Assembly: GCF_017313105.1 (NCBI RefSeq)
Contig: NZ_JAFLND010000001.1
Coordinates: 62,001-126,000 of the forward strand
Origin: [Muricauda] lutisoli (nom. illeg.)
Lineage (GTDB): Bacteria; Bacteroidota; Bacteroidia; Flavobacteriales; Flavobacteriaceae
DNA: 64,000 nt
Direction of reading: 5' to 3'
The notes beneath the pieces were generated by a model. That model saw nothing but the letters and a program-made list of their open reading frames with translations, made no database searches and was not told the origin of the DNA. Made by a program: the position numbers and the translations under genes. Shown one piece after another: positions 15,148 through 24,687 of the stretch. The first letter of the stretch is position 1, and every line of letters begins with the position of its first letter.

Positions 15148-16601
15148 GAATAGCCTCTAAATTAATACTCTTGGCACTTTTTTGCGGGACAACTGTTCTT
15201 GCCCAAAATAAGGAACTTCTGTACGATTTTTATGAAATACCCCAATCTTTAATGGTAAACCCAGGGGTGAAGACCTCACAAAAATGGCATGCAGGAATAC
15301 CCGTATTGTCAGGATTGTCTTTTCAGGGAGCTACTAGCGGAGTTACCGTAAATGATCTTTTTGCCAATGATGGTGTTGATTTTACTACAAAGGTCCAGGG
15401 TCGTTTGTTGGATGTAATGGGCAACAAGGACGATTTTAGCTCAACAAACCAAATAGAAGGGATTACCGTAGGTTTTAGAGGAAAGAATAGACCTGATGAT
15501 TATTATTCCTTTGGAATGTATTGGGAAACTGATATCATTAGTTATTGGCCCAAGGATTTGGCTATTTTGGCCTTTGAAGGAAACGGAGGTAACAATGTTG
15601 GCCGAAGCTTTGATCTTGGTGATCTAAACCTTCGAGGTGAAATGATCAATGTGTTTCATTTTGGTATCAATAGAAAGGTGAGTAACGCACTTACGTTGGG
15701 GGCGAGGGCCAAAATATATTCCAGTATTTTTCAGTTCCAGTCCATAAATAATTCTGGCTCCTTTATTACAAGGCAGGGCCAAAACAATATTTATGAAAGT
15801 GCCATTAATGCTGATATGCAGCTTAAAACGGCCGGAATCAGGGGTTTTTATGATATTTTTGAGGCTGATACGGGTACTGAACAAAAAGAAGTGGCCAGTC
15901 TATTCACCAAACGCATGTTTTTGGGCGGAAATCTAGGGTTCGGTCTTGATTTGGGATTTAGTTACGAGTTAAATCCGCAGACTACCGTAACGGGAAGTAT
16001 TTTGGACCTTGGTTTTATAAACAACTCAAAAGATGTGTGGAACTATACCTTTAGCGGAAGTACCGTAACAGATGGAATCTCTGTATTTCTTCCGGAAGAT
16101 ATAGACAATGTTGACAATGATCTATGGCAAGATTTGTTGGATGAAATAGATGGAGCATTGCCACATGGCGAAAACGAATCCAGTTATATATCCTGGAGAC
16201 CGGTAAAAGTATACGGTTCCATCAGGTACGATTTTGGGGAAGGCGGAAGCCCTGTATTCGATAATTGTGGATGTGGTGTTAATGCTGGCGGAGGAACTGA
16301 CCGTGATTATTACCGAAATAGTCTTGGTGGGCAATTATTTATGATGAAAAGGCCAAGGGGTGTACAGGCCGCTTTAACAGGTTTTTATCAAAGAAGATTT
16401 GGTAGGGTCGCTTCCTTGAAAGCCACGTATACCGTTGATAAGTATTCTTTTACGAATATTGGATTAGGGGCCAATTTTCAATTGGGCCCGGTTAATTTTT
16501 ATGTTTTGGCGGACAACCTTCTAAGTTATTCCAATATAGCTGATAGCCACTACGCATCTTTACAGTTCGGATTTAATATTATATATTGGAACGATAATTG
16601 A
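15144..16601 (+). CDS. DUF5723-type outer-membrane beta-barrel protein
   Basis: 485 residues. Signal peptide at 1-20 (MRIASKLILLALFCGTTVLA). The mature protein has alternating amphipathic strands and aromatic-rich turns, starting with FYEIPQSLMVNPGVKTSQKW and containing GFGLDLGFSYELNPQTTVTG; this matches the DUF5723 outer-membrane protein group, related in layout to PorP/SprF-like proteins. A short cysteine pair (NCGCGV) lies in a loop near residue 375. It is the middle gene of a lipoprotein-barrel-secreted protein cluster; the transported or anchored molecule is unknown. Confidence 0.75.
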   Translation: MRIASKLILLALFCGTTVLAQNKELLYDFYEIPQSLMVNPGVKTSQKWHAGIPVLSGLSFQGATSGVTVNDLFANDGVDFTTKVQGRLLDVMGNKDDFSSTNQIEGITVGFRGKNRPDDYYSFGMYWETDIISYWPKDLAILAFEGNGGNNVGRSFDLGDLNLRGEMINVFHFGINRKVSNALTLGARAKIYSSIFQFQSINNSGSFITRQGQNNIYESAINADMQLKTAGIRGFYDIFEADTGTEQKEVASLFTKRMFLGGNLGFGLDLGFSYELNPQTTVTGSILDLGFINNSKDVWNYTFSGSTVTDGISVFLPEDIDNVDNDLWQDLLDEIDGALPHGENESSYISWRPVKVYGSIRYDFGEGGSPVFDNCGCGVNAGGGTDRDYYRNSLGGQLFMMKRPRGVQAALTGFYQRRFGRVASLKATYTVDKYSFTNIGLGANFQLGPVNFYVLADNLLSYSNIADSHYASLQFGFNIIYWNDN

Positions 16602-16614
16602 TTATCTCTACTAT

Positions 16615-17460
16615 ATGAAATCTAAAGTATTGTACATATTGCTTTTTGTAATGGGGCTTACAGGTACTGTGAATGCTCAACTGAATAGTTATAAATACAT
16701 TGTTGTTCCCAAAAAGTTTAGTGAGTTTAAATCGGTAAATCAGTACCAGACCAGTACGTTGGTGAAATATTATTTTGCAGAAAATGGATTTAATGTTGTA
16801 TACGACGATGCCCTTCCGATTGATTTGACCGACAACGGATGTCTTGGCCTTACAGCCGACCTTATTGATGACTCCACCATGTTCACTACCAAGGTTAGTA
16901 TAGCTCTTAAAGACTGCAACAATCAAGAAGTTTTTAGGTCTGCACAAGGAACCAGTAAACTCAAAGGGTATTATGATACGTATAGGGAAGCCATTGCAAA
17001 TGCATTTGTTTCTTTTGCAGGGATGAATTATAAATACGAGCCAAAGAAGGATAAACCAAAGGAACCCGATACAGTAACCATAAGTTTTAAAGATGATGTG
17101 AAATCTGTGGAAAAGGAACCAAAAGAGCATGTGGTTGAACAAAAGGCGACAAAGGAAGAACAGGTTTATAAGGCAGTACAGCCAAAACCATCCAAAATTG
17201 TTAAGGCTGTAGATAGAGAAGTATCTGTTATGGACGTTCCAACAGAACTTTTGTACGCCCAGCCAACGGAAAGTGGGTATCAGTTGGTGGATAGCACACC
17301 AAAAGTTGTACTTAAGTTGGAGTCCACCTCAATGGAAAATGTTTTTATGACCGAATTCCAAGGAAACAATGCGGTTGTTTTCAAGAAAGATGGCAAATGG
17401 TTTTTGGAATATTCGGAGAATGGTGAAAAAGTGCAAAAGGAACTCCATATCAAGTTCTAA
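16615..17460 (+). CDS. Secreted protein with conserved N-terminal domain and charged linker, unknown
   Basis: 281 residues. Signal peptide at 1-21 (cleavage after VNA). Residues 24-135 form a compact domain beginning SYKYIVVPKKFSEFK and including two Cys (GCLG, DCNN) that might pair. A Lys/Glu/Pro-rich linker (about 140-205) follows, then a C-terminal beta-rich tail (NAVVFKKDGKWFLEYSENG). No named family is recognised. It begins 13 nt after the barrel gene and is the last gene of that cluster. Its stop overlaps the rarA stop on the other strand by 4 nt. Confidence 0.7.
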   Translation: MKSKVLYILLFVMGLTGTVNAQLNSYKYIVVPKKFSEFKSVNQYQTSTLVKYYFAENGFNVVYDDALPIDLTDNGCLGLTADLIDDSTMFTTKVSIALKDCNNQEVFRSAQGTSKLKGYYDTYREAIANAFVSFAGMNYKYEPKKDKPKEPDTVTISFKDDVKSVEKEPKEHVVEQKATKEEQVYKAVQPKPSKIVKAVDREVSVMDVPTELLYAQPTESGYQLVDSTPKVVLKLESTSMENVFMTEFQGNNAVVFKKDGKWFLEYSENGEKVQKELHIKF

Positions 17461-18734
17461 AAATCGTATTTATCCTTCCATCTTTTCTTTAAAAAATCTT
17501 TCATGGAATTTTCTCTTGGATTGTTTCCTGGCTTGTAAAAGGTGGTTCCGGAAATTTCATCGGGAAGAAACTCAAAATCCACAAAATTATTTTCATGGTT
17601 ATGGGCATAATCATACCCTTTTCCATACCCTAAGTCCTTCATTAATTTGGTGGGGGCGTTTCTAAGTGGTATCGGTACCGAGAGGTCCCCTGTTTGTCGC
17701 ACCTTTTGTTGCGCTTCGTTTATGGCCATATAGCTGGCATTGCTTTTAGGGGAACTTGCCAAGTAGGTCGCACATTGACCCAATATAATCCTGGCCTCCG
17801 GATATCCAATAGTAGTTACGGACTGAAAAGTGGTGTTGGCCAAGACAAGGGCTGTAGGATTGGCATTTCCAATATCTTCGGATGCTAAAATAATCATTCT
17901 TCGCGCAATGAACTTTACATCCTCTCCGCCTTCGATCATACGTGCCAACCAATACACCGCGGCGTTGGGGTCGCTTCCGCGAACACTTTTGATAAAGGCC
18001 GAAATAATGTCGTAATGCTGCTCCCCGGTTTTGTCATATAATACGGTATTTTTCTGAACCTTGCTGAGCACTAGATCATTGGTTACTATAATTTTATCGC
18101 TTGCCTCCGAATTGATGATAAGTTCAAAGATGTTGAGCAATTTTCGTCCATCCCCTCCGGATAATCGCAGTAATGCCTCCGTTTCCTTTAGCTCAATTTG
18201 TTTTTTGGAGAGATTAACATCTGTTTTTATTGCCCGCTCCAATAGGGCAACAAGGTCTTCTTTCCCAAAAGGATTGAGCGTATATACTTGACATCTGGAC
18301 AAAAGTGCCGGTATCACCTCAAAACTTGGGTTTTCTGTGGTAGCCCCTATTAAGGTGACCCAACCTTTTTCTACAGCACCTAATAAAGAATCCTGTTGTG
18401 ATTTACTGAAACGGTGAATTTCATCAATAAAGAGGATCGGGTTTTTGGAAGTGAACAATCCCCCGCTTTGTTTTGCTTTCTCGATTACCTCCCGAACGTC
18501 TTTTACCCCACTGCTGATCGCACTCAAAGTGTAAAAAGGTCTTTGGCTTTCCGTTGCAATAATGTTGGCCAAGGTGGTTTTTCCAGTTCCTGGGGGACCC
18601 CAAAAAATCAAGGAGGGAATCACACCGTTTTTTATTTGGTTGGTCAATGCGCCCTGCTTTCCCACCAAATGTTGCTGGCTAATGTAATCCTCTAAGGTTT
18701 TTGGTCGTATGCGTTCTGCCAAAGGTTCGTTCAT
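17457..18734 (-). CDS. rarA: Replication-associated recombination protein A (RarA/MgsA)
   Basis: 425 residues, full length. AAA+ ATPase with Walker [13 protein letters not shown] (45-56), Walker [16 protein letters not shown], sensor 1 GATTENPSF and a C-terminal helical oligomerisation domain ([20 protein letters not shown], then [20 protein letters not shown]). It acts at stalled replication forks in the cytoplasm. The gene is monocistronic, facing the envelope cluster on one side and divergent from the rhomboid gene on the other. Confidence 0.96.
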   Translation of the reverse strand: MNEPLAERIRPKTLEDYISQQHLVGKQGALTNQIKNGVIPSLIFWGPPGTGKTTLANIIATESQRPFYTLSAISSGVKDVREVIEKAKQSGGLFTSKNPILFIDEIHRFSKSQQDSLLGAVEKGWVTLIGATTENPSFEVIPALLSRCQVYTLNPFGKEDLVALLERAIKTDVNLSKKQIELKETEALLRLSGGDGRKLLNIFELIINSEASDKIIVTNDLVLSKVQKNTVLYDKTGEQHYDIISAFIKSVRGSDPNAAVYWLARMIEGGEDVKFIARRMIILASEDIGNANPTALVLANTTFQSVTTIGYPEARIILGQCATYLASSPKSNASYMAINEAQQKVRQTGDLSVPIPLRNAPTKLMKDLGYGKGYDYAHNHENNFVDFEFLPDEISGTTFYKPGNNPRENSMKDFLKKRWKDKYDF

Positions 18735-18854
18735 GAGGTAAAAATAAAATAAATTTGATGGTCTGTTGTTCTTGTAAGGGAAAGGATTTGTCTGGATAAC
18801 CTGACAATTTGTATAATTTTAAGGTTATGGCGGGATGTTTGATTTTGTAAGGAT

Positions 18855-19577
18855 ATGAGTTCGGATTCATTTAAATTTTCCAATGCTGTGGTATTGGCGC
18901 CTTTGGTCGCAGTACTTTCCATTTGGATTGTTTTTTGGGTTGAAGTGAAGTTTGGCATCAACCTGAACGACTATGGAGTATACCCAAGAAGAATATCCGG
19001 CTTAAAAGGAGTATTCTTTAGCCCGTTTATTCACGGTTCCATTGCCCATTTGTACAACAATACTATTCCCTTGGCCGTTTTGACCGCCTTTCTTTTTTAT
19101 TTCTATCAAAATGCAGCACTTAGGGTATTGGTTTTTGGGACACTTGTCTCTGGATTGCTTACATGGGTCATCGCGAGACCATCTTACCACATTGGAGCGA
19201 GTGGAGTGATCTATTTATTGGCAAGTTTTATATTCTTTAAAGGCATATTGGCCAAACATTATCGTTTGGTCGCGCTCTCATTGATCGTGGTTTTTATTTA
19301 CGGGAGTATGATTTGGTATATCTTTCCGGTCAAAGATGGTATTTCGTGGGAAGGACACCTTGCTGGATTCGCTACGGGTCTGGTTCTCGCCTTTATAACC
19401 AAGGTTCGTGTTCCAGAGGTGCGCAAGTATGATTGGGAACGGGAGGATTATAAGGAAGAGGAAGATCCTTTTCTACAACATTTTGATGAGGACGGTAATT
19501 TTATCGAGACTGTTACCGAAGAACCAGAGGAGCAAATCGAAATTAAATACCACTATAAAAAATCCACTGAGGAGTAA
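18855..19577 (+). CDS. Rhomboid-family intramembrane serine protease
   Basis: 240 residues. The catalytic Ser lies in HIGASGVIY (S116) and the His in GHLAG (H168), each within a hydrophobic helix; HGSIAHLYNNT (60-70) supplies the conserved His/Asn. Six hydrophobic segments are visible between about 10 and 185. After the last helix comes a very acidic cytoplasmic tail (about 185-240). Rhomboids cleave membrane proteins within the bilayer; the substrate is unknown. The gene ends 3 nt before the convergent rlmB gene. Confidence 0.93.
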   Translation: MSSDSFKFSNAVVLAPLVAVLSIWIVFWVEVKFGINLNDYGVYPRRISGLKGVFFSPFIHGSIAHLYNNTIPLAVLTAFLFYFYQNAALRVLVFGTLVSGLLTWVIARPSYHIGASGVIYLLASFIFFKGILAKHYRLVALSLIVVFIYGSMIWYIFPVKDGISWEGHLAGFATGLVLAFITKVRVPEVRKYDWEREDYKEEEDPFLQHFDEDGNFIETVTEEPEEQIEIKYHYKKSTEE

Positions 19578-19580
19578 AGG

Positions 19581-20318
19581 TTATTTTTTGCGCTGTCTCA
19601 CCACTTCATAAAGGAAAACACCACAGGCTACCGAAACATTCAATGAACCGATTTTTCCCAGAAGAGGCAGCTTGGCTTGATGATCAAGTATGTTTAGGGT
19701 AGAGGGGGAGATGCCTTTTTCCTCCGATCCCATGATTATGGCCGTAGGTTGGTTGAAATCCACTCCGTAAATCTCGTTTTCGGCTTTTTCCGTAGCCCCC
19801 GTTACCGCGACACCTGAGGACTGTAGATAGAAAATGGCATCTTTTAAATGGTCTACCTTGGCAATGGGGACGTTAAAGGCCGCACCTGCTGAGGTCTTTA
19901 CGGTATCATCAGTTATAGGTGCAGCACCGTTCTTTGGAATGATGATGCCATGGACACCGGAACATTCCGCAGTACGTATAATGGCTCCAAAATTTCTGAC
20001 ATCCGAAACTCCATCCAGCATTAAGAACAATGGAAGCTCATTCTTGGAAAGGACCTGTTCCACCAATTCTTCAAAGTTATGGAATTGTATTGGTGATATT
20101 TGAGCAACCACACCTTGGTGGTTGTTACGGGTAAGGCGGTTTAGTTTTTCAATCGGAACATAGGATAGGCTGATTCCATTTTTGCGTACAGTGGATTCCA
20201 GTTCTTTAAAGAGGTCACCTTTGAGGCCCTTTTGGGCAAATATTTTGTTGATGGGCTGGTCGGCATTTATCGCCTCCATAACGGCTCTTATGCCATAAAT
20301 GATGTTCTCGTTTTTCAT
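19581..20318 (-). CDS. rlmB: 23S rRNA (guanosine-2'-O)-methyltransferase RlmB
   Basis: 245 residues, SPOUT-fold TrmH/RlmB family. An N-terminal substrate-binding domain (YGIRAVMEAI at 9-18) precedes the trefoil-knot domain with VSDVRNFGAIIRTAECSGV, IMGSEEKGIS and NVSVACGVFLYEVVRQR. It methylates G2251 (E. coli numbering) of 23S rRNA. Its ATG lies 4 nt from a perfect TAAATTTG box, which suggests a leaderless transcript. A terminator for the upstream gene lies at 20340-20362. Confidence 0.94.
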   Translation of the reverse strand: MKNENIIYGIRAVMEAINADQPINKIFAQKGLKGDLFKELESTVRKNGISLSYVPIEKLNRLTRNNHQGVVAQISPIQFHNFEELVEQVLSKNELPLFLMLDGVSDVRNFGAIIRTAECSGVHGIIIPKNGAAPITDDTVKTSAGAAFNVPIAKVDHLKDAIFYLQSSGVAVTGATEKAENEIYGVDFNQPTAIIMGSEEKGISPSTLNILDHQAKLPLLGKIGSLNVSVACGVFLYEVVRQRKK

Positions 20319-20322
20319 GTCG

Positions 20323-20330
20323 CAAATTTA
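20323..20330 (-). promoter_or_regulatory. -7 promoter box immediately before rlmB
   Basis: The minus strand reads TAAATTTG, a perfect TAnnTTTG match, followed by 4 nt and the rlmB ATG. No -33 element was found. A leaderless mRNA would result if this box is used. Confidence 0.45.
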
Positions 20331-20337
20331 GGCATAA

Positions 20338-20362
20338 AAAAAGCACTCGTTTTGAGTGCTTT
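20338..20362 (-). terminator. Rho-independent terminator after the 20384-21124 gene
   Basis: AAAGCACTC (20340-20348), a 5-nt loop and GAGTGCTTT (20354-20362) form a 9-bp stem; on the minus strand it runs into a run of seven T. It lies 21 nt after the stop of the secreted protein gene and separates it from rlmB. Confidence 0.85.
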
Positions 20363-20383
20363 TCAATTTTTTTAGTTTAGGGT

Positions 20384-21124
20384 TTATTGTTGTTCAAGCC
20401 AATTTAAAACCTGAATAACATCTGCTTCATCTTTAAGCTTTATTTTATTTTCTTTCAAATAACTCTTCACGGTATCTCGCTGATCAGCAGGTAATAATTT
20501 TAATAACTTCCTATTGGAAATTACTAACTCGTCAATTCTATTATTTTCAGGAACTTCCAAATAGTATTCTGTGAATTGAGAGAATCGTGGAGGAATGGCT
20601 TTAACAAATGAATTTTGTGCTTTTTGACCCTCGGTATACTTTACATCAACTCGTTTGTAAAACTTGTATTTACCGTCAGATAGCAATGTTAAATAACCGT
20701 TTTGTGTTAAACCGGAGTTGTCAATGAAAGTTTTAAAACTAAAAAGTCTGCCATCTACACTCCTTAAATTAATATTCTTGTCCCTCCTTAATGCGCTTAC
20801 AGGTGAGGTTGGTGTATTAGAGCTTTTTATTTCAATTTCTTCCATGTAGGCGTTGTATCTGTAAAAAACGTCCGATTCAAAATCATCTTTATAATAAAGC
20901 TTACCAGGCATAAAGGCATCAGAAGTATAGGCAGAACCCTGTATGTCCGACTCTTTTTCTTTTCTTTTTTCCTTCTGGGAATTCACATCTCCCAACAAGT
21001 ATGAAATTGATGCGCTATTACCAGACGTGCCAGAAACTTGACTTGCATTGACTGTTCCAAAAGTTTGGGCAATTGCACTTGATGCGCCAACAAAAACTAA
21101 ACAAGTAAAAAGGTATTTTTTCAT
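20384..21124 (-). CDS. Secreted protein of unknown function
   Basis: 246 residues. Signal peptide at 1-19 (MKKYLFTCLVFVGASSAIA, cleavage before QTFG). The mature protein is polar, with a Lys/Glu-rich stretch (SQKEKRKEKESD, about 49-60), a central beta-rich segment (YLTLLSDGKYKFYKRVDVKY) and a helical end (LPADQRDTVKSYLKENKIKL, then VIQVLNWLEQQ). No family is recognised. It is monocistronic, followed by its own terminator, and an inverted repeat at 21136-21155 lies just upstream of its start. Confidence 0.72.
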   Translation of the reverse strand: MKKYLFTCLVFVGASSAIAQTFGTVNASQVSGTSGNSASISYLLGDVNSQKEKRKEKESDIQGSAYTSDAFMPGKLYYKDDFESDVFYRYNAYMEEIEIKSSNTPTSPVSALRRDKNINLRSVDGRLFSFKTFIDNSGLTQNGYLTLLSDGKYKFYKRVDVKYTEGQKAQNSFVKAIPPRFSQFTEYYLEVPENNRIDELVISNRKLLKLLPADQRDTVKSYLKENKIKLKDEADVIQVLNWLEQQ

Positions 21125-21135
21125 GTGTTCATATA

Positions 21136-21155
21136 ATTTATAGAAATCTATAAAT
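21136..21155. promoter_or_regulatory. Inverted repeat upstream of the secreted protein gene
   Basis: ATTTATAGA at 21136-21144 and its reverse complement TCTATAAAT at 21147-21155, separated by 2 nt, lie 11 nt before the ATG at 21124. A partial second copy (TTTATAGAAATG) occurs about 35 nt further on. Possibly an operator; the region is very A/T-rich. Confidence 0.35.
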
Positions 21156-21222
21156 AATGTTTATAATTTATTTTATAGAAATGTTAAAATTTGTAATAAT
21201 TATTATTTGACCCACCTTCAGA

Positions 21223-24200
21223 TTAATTATTTAGGGAGTTGATAATAATACTACCGTTATTGGTCGCAGTTAATAACAGCTCTTTGTTAGCAGTGTTATT
21301 TAACCAAACCAAATCCTTAACATTACCTTCAAGGTAAAGGCCAGAGTCGCTCCTGTTCATAGTCTTATAGCCATCCTTTTGGTTTGAGATCAATACAACG
21401 CCCGAAACAAAATCCAACCGAGGGGTTTCGACTTCGGTTTGGTAAATATTACCGGCGAGAATACAGTCTTCAAAGCCATCACCGTTTAAATCTTTGAATT
21501 CAGTCGCCAAAATTGGAAAAGACTGTGCTACTGTCGGCAGGTCTTTTACTTCGAAATCACCATTTCCTTTATTTAAAAGTAAAATAGAATTAAAGTTGGT
21601 TACTTCATTCTCATAGGCAGTTTCCAATTTTTCCCCATAAACATCAACTAGTTTTGCATTGGCAAATTCGTCGAAGGTTTTGAATTTTTCCTTTATAAAG
21701 GGCATTTGTTGAGAGGAACATTCCCTCCCTCTAACAGGTACAAATTCTCCTTTATATTTCTTACTTAAAACGATATCCGGTGTGCCATTATCATCAAAAT
21801 CGTTGGCGTAAATTTTGAAGGGTTTCGTTTTGCTGGCTTTGAATTTAAGATTCTCTCCTACGTTACCAACCAAGTAATCAGGCTTACCATCATTGTTGAC
21901 ATCAGTTTCTTTTACGGTGTACCACCAACCTTTTTGGTTGTCGAAGCTATAATCTTTTAAAAGCGAAAAGGTGCCACCTTCATTTTTGAAAAAACCGATA
22001 TTGGTCCATTCTCCAACGGCAATCAAGTCTTCTTTGTCGTCACCATTAAAATCGGTAATTAAAATATCATTGACAATACCAAAACTTTCAAGCTCCGGAA
22101 TTATTTCTTCGGTAACATCGCTTAGTGTTCCTGCATTATTCTGATAGACTATGGAAGGGGCAAAACGAGGATAATTTTGAGGTTGGATACGATTGCCGAC
22201 AATGATATCCAAATAACCATCTAGATTAAAATCTAAACTGGCAATTGTTTTTCCTGATTTTGGAAAACTGTTCAGGGCCTCTTGTTGGTTTCTCGTAAAA
22301 TTACCACTCCCGTCATTTACATATAATCTATCTGCGTAAAACGATGAATGCTCTAAAAATTCGTTACCGCCACTGACTATGAATAAATCTTTATCTCCAT
22401 CATTTTCAATATCTATGAATAGTGCCGCGGTATCTTCGTAAGCCTTATCATTTTCAAAGGCAGGAATATTCTTTTCTGTAAATTTTCCTTGTTCAGATTG
22501 GATAAATAAAGCAGTTGGTTGGCCCGAAGCGCCCCCAACAACAATATCCATATAACCGTCACCGTTAACATCTGCTTTTTCAATAAAAGGACCTTGTGTG
22601 GATTGTTTGTAAGGAAGTAAAATTTCTTTTTCAAAGTCATCATAAGGGTTTTCCTTGTGGGAATAGTCCAAACCGATTTCATTTGGATTTACAGTTTCAA
22701 ACAAGCTTGTTGTACCGGAATCGGAAATAGCTATATTGTTTACATCGGAATCATTGACCACAAGCTTTTTATTAACATCGACATCATAGGAGACATGATG
22801 CTTGCCATTAGGCCAAGAAATATAAACAGAATCTACTTTTGAGGTATTTCCCAGGCCAAAATGGGCTATGTTTTGGTGAGATGAACGGTATCCGCGAACC
22901 GTTCTTGATTCAACGATCTGTGAATTATCTCCGTCGTAAAAAATTTCAATTTTCGGATAGGCCTCACTCAATTTGCTTTTGGCGTCAACAATTAGAAAAT
23001 TACCTTTTTTATTATCTACAGCAGTGTTTTTATAAAGAAAGGCAACTTCGTCCATGTTATTTACCACGGCATCCAGATCGCCATCGTTGTCAAAGTCCGC
23101 GATTGCTGCACCATTACTAAACGAAAAATCTGCCAATCCCCAATCCTTTGCCTTGTCGGCAAAGTTTAAATCCCCATTATTTTCAAACAGGATATTTGGA
23201 AGTTTTTCTGATGGCATTGATTCGTACAGACGTTTCTTAACTTCTAACGGCACATTGCCCTTATATTTTACTTTGGCCTTGAAGACCTCTTGTTGGAGGT
23301 CGTTGTCGAGGGCGTATCTTCTATACCCATTGGTAACAAAAATATCTTTATCCGCATCCAGATCATAATCGGCCATAAGTACGGACCAACTCCAATCGGT
23401 ATTGGCTAAATGGGTTTGTTGGACAATGTTCGAAAACTTGTTGTTCCCCAAATTCAATTGGAGGGAATTGTACATATACTGGTAGTGAAAACCGGCTTTA
23501 TTTGTTAAATAATCGAATCGGGCGGTATTCATGGATGCCATTAAAGTTTTTGATCTTACATGATCGTCGGCAGCCATATCCAGAACAAAGATATCCTGAA
23601 GTCCATCGTTATTGATATCTGCAATATCCATACCCATTCCATAGTATGATATTTGTTGGGTATAAGATTTTATTTGGTCCGAAAATGTACCGTTCCCATT
23701 GTTTATGAACAGCGCATCGGGTATATAATAATCACTGGCCACATAAAAATCCAAAAGATTGTCATTGTTAATGTCGGTTACCGTGATGCCCAATCCAAAT
23801 AAAGGGCGTTCCAATCCGGCCGCTTTGGTAATGTCTTTAAATTTTCCGTTGTCGTTTTCATAAAAATGACAACTGTTGAAATATTGAGCCTCTTCACTTT
23901 CTGAGATCAGCTTGAATAGGTTGATCGGGTCAACACCATAAAACTCATTCTCGTTCATGACAAAGCAGTCAAGGTCATTGTCGTTATCAAAATCAAAAAA
24001 TACGGTTTGGGTACTTATTCCCTGATCGGCCAAACCAAATTCCTCCGCTTGTTCGAGAAATGTTCCATCTTTTTGATTGATGTAAAGTAGATTGCTTCGT
24101 TTTTCCCGTTGATAGGGACCCCCTTGTGAAATGTAAATGTCCTGCCAACCATCATTATTGATGTCAACAATACTCACACCATTACTCCAGTTTTTATTGG

Positions 24201-24555
24201 TATTGATATTTGCTGTGTTTGAAACGTCCTCAAATTTGAAATCCCCAAGGTTTTTATAGAGCTTATTGGCAACTTGATTGCCGCAGAAGAAGATATCTTG
24301 AAGGCCATCATTGTCGAAGTCGATTATTCCGACACCGGCACCATTATAAAAATAGTCGTAGTTAAAAAGATTTTCTTTGGTCTCAATATTTTCTTGTATG
24401 GTATTCTGGAATTGGATACCACTTGTCTCAGCATCAATTTTTTCAAAAATGGGTTGATTTGATGTGATATTGGAATCATTGGTTTTTTTGTCCTTACATG
24501 CAGATGTGAGCATACAAACCAAGGATAGTATAGTTGTTCCTTTGAAGAAATTCAT
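21223..24555 (-). CDS. FG-GAP/VCBS repeat lipoprotein with ASPIC/UnbV domain
   Basis: 1110 residues. The signal peptide has a lipobox ending at Cys20 (LVCMLTSAC). The N-terminal half is a beta-propeller of FG-GAP/VCBS repeats with calcium-type loops such as DFDNDGLQDIFF, DINNDGWQDIYI and DFDNDNDLDCFV. An ASPIC/UnbV domain follows at about 520-600 (ESRTVRGYRSSHQNIAHFGLG), then a second set of repeats (DVNGDGYMDIVVGG, DFNLDGYLDIIVGN). Such large lipoproteins often follow SusC/SusD pairs and are thought to bind or display substrate at the outer surface. It follows the lipoprotein gene by 132 nt with a hairpin in the gap. Confidence 0.9.
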   Translation of the reverse strand: MNFFKGTTILSLVCMLTSACKDKKTNDSNITSNQPIFEKIDAETSGIQFQNTIQENIETKENLFNYDYFYNGAGVGIIDFDNDGLQDIFFCGNQVANKLYKNLGDFKFEDVSNTANINTNKNWSNGVSIVDINNDGWQDIYISQGGPYQREKRSNLLYINQKDGTFLEQAEEFGLADQGISTQTVFFDFDNDNDLDCFVMNENEFYGVDPINLFKLISESEEAQYFNSCHFYENDNGKFKDITKAAGLERPLFGLGITVTDINNDNLLDFYVASDYYIPDALFINNGNGTFSDQIKSYTQQISYYGMGMDIADINNDGLQDIFVLDMAADDHVRSKTLMASMNTARFDYLTNKAGFHYQYMYNSLQLNLGNNKFSNIVQQTHLANTDWSWSVLMADYDLDADKDIFVTNGYRRYALDNDLQQEVFKAKVKYKGNVPLEVKKRLYESMPSEKLPNILFENNGDLNFADKAKDWGLADFSFSNGAAIADFDNDGDLDAVVNNMDEVAFLYKNTAVDNKKGNFLIVDAKSKLSEAYPKIEIFYDGDNSQIVESRTVRGYRSSHQNIAHFGLGNTSKVDSVYISWPNGKHHVSYDVDVNKKLVVNDSDVNNIAISDSGTTSLFETVNPNEIGLDYSHKENPYDDFEKEILLPYKQSTQGPFIEKADVNGDGYMDIVVGGASGQPTALFIQSEQGKFTEKNIPAFENDKAYEDTAALFIDIENDGDKDLFIVSGGNEFLEHSSFYADRLYVNDGSGNFTRNQQEALNSFPKSGKTIASLDFNLDGYLDIIVGNRIQPQNYPRFAPSIVYQNNAGTLSDVTEEIIPELESFGIVNDILITDFNGDDKEDLIAVGEWTNIGFFKNEGGTFSLLKDYSFDNQKGWWYTVKETDVNNDGKPDYLVGNVGENLKFKASKTKPFKIYANDFDDNGTPDIVLSKKYKGEFVPVRGRECSSQQMPFIKEKFKTFDEFANAKLVDVYGEKLETAYENEVTNFNSILLLNKGNGDFEVKDLPTVAQSFPILATEFKDLNGDGFEDCILAGNIYQTEVETPRLDFVSGVVLISNQKDGYKTMNRSDSGLYLEGNVKDLVWLNNTANKELLLTATNNGSIIINSLNN

Positions 24556-24603
24556 AATTAACGGAGGAGATCAATTATTTTTTTTAGCAGTAATATTATA
24601 AGA

Positions 24604-24626
24604 AAGGGGTTGCAGTGCAACCCCTT
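24604..24626 (-). terminator. Hairpin between the SusCD-lipoprotein unit and the FG-GAP gene
   Basis: GGGGTTG (24606-24612) and CAACCCC (24618-24624) flank a 5-nt loop; AA/TT pairs extend the stem. On the minus strand it is followed by TTTCTTAT, a weak T-tract, so it may act as a partial terminator that lowers expression of the FG-GAP gene. Confidence 0.55.
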
Positions 24627-24687
24627 AATTTTATTTTCGACTAATTATACAATTAATTATCGAATAAGATGAACTAATCCTATGTGA

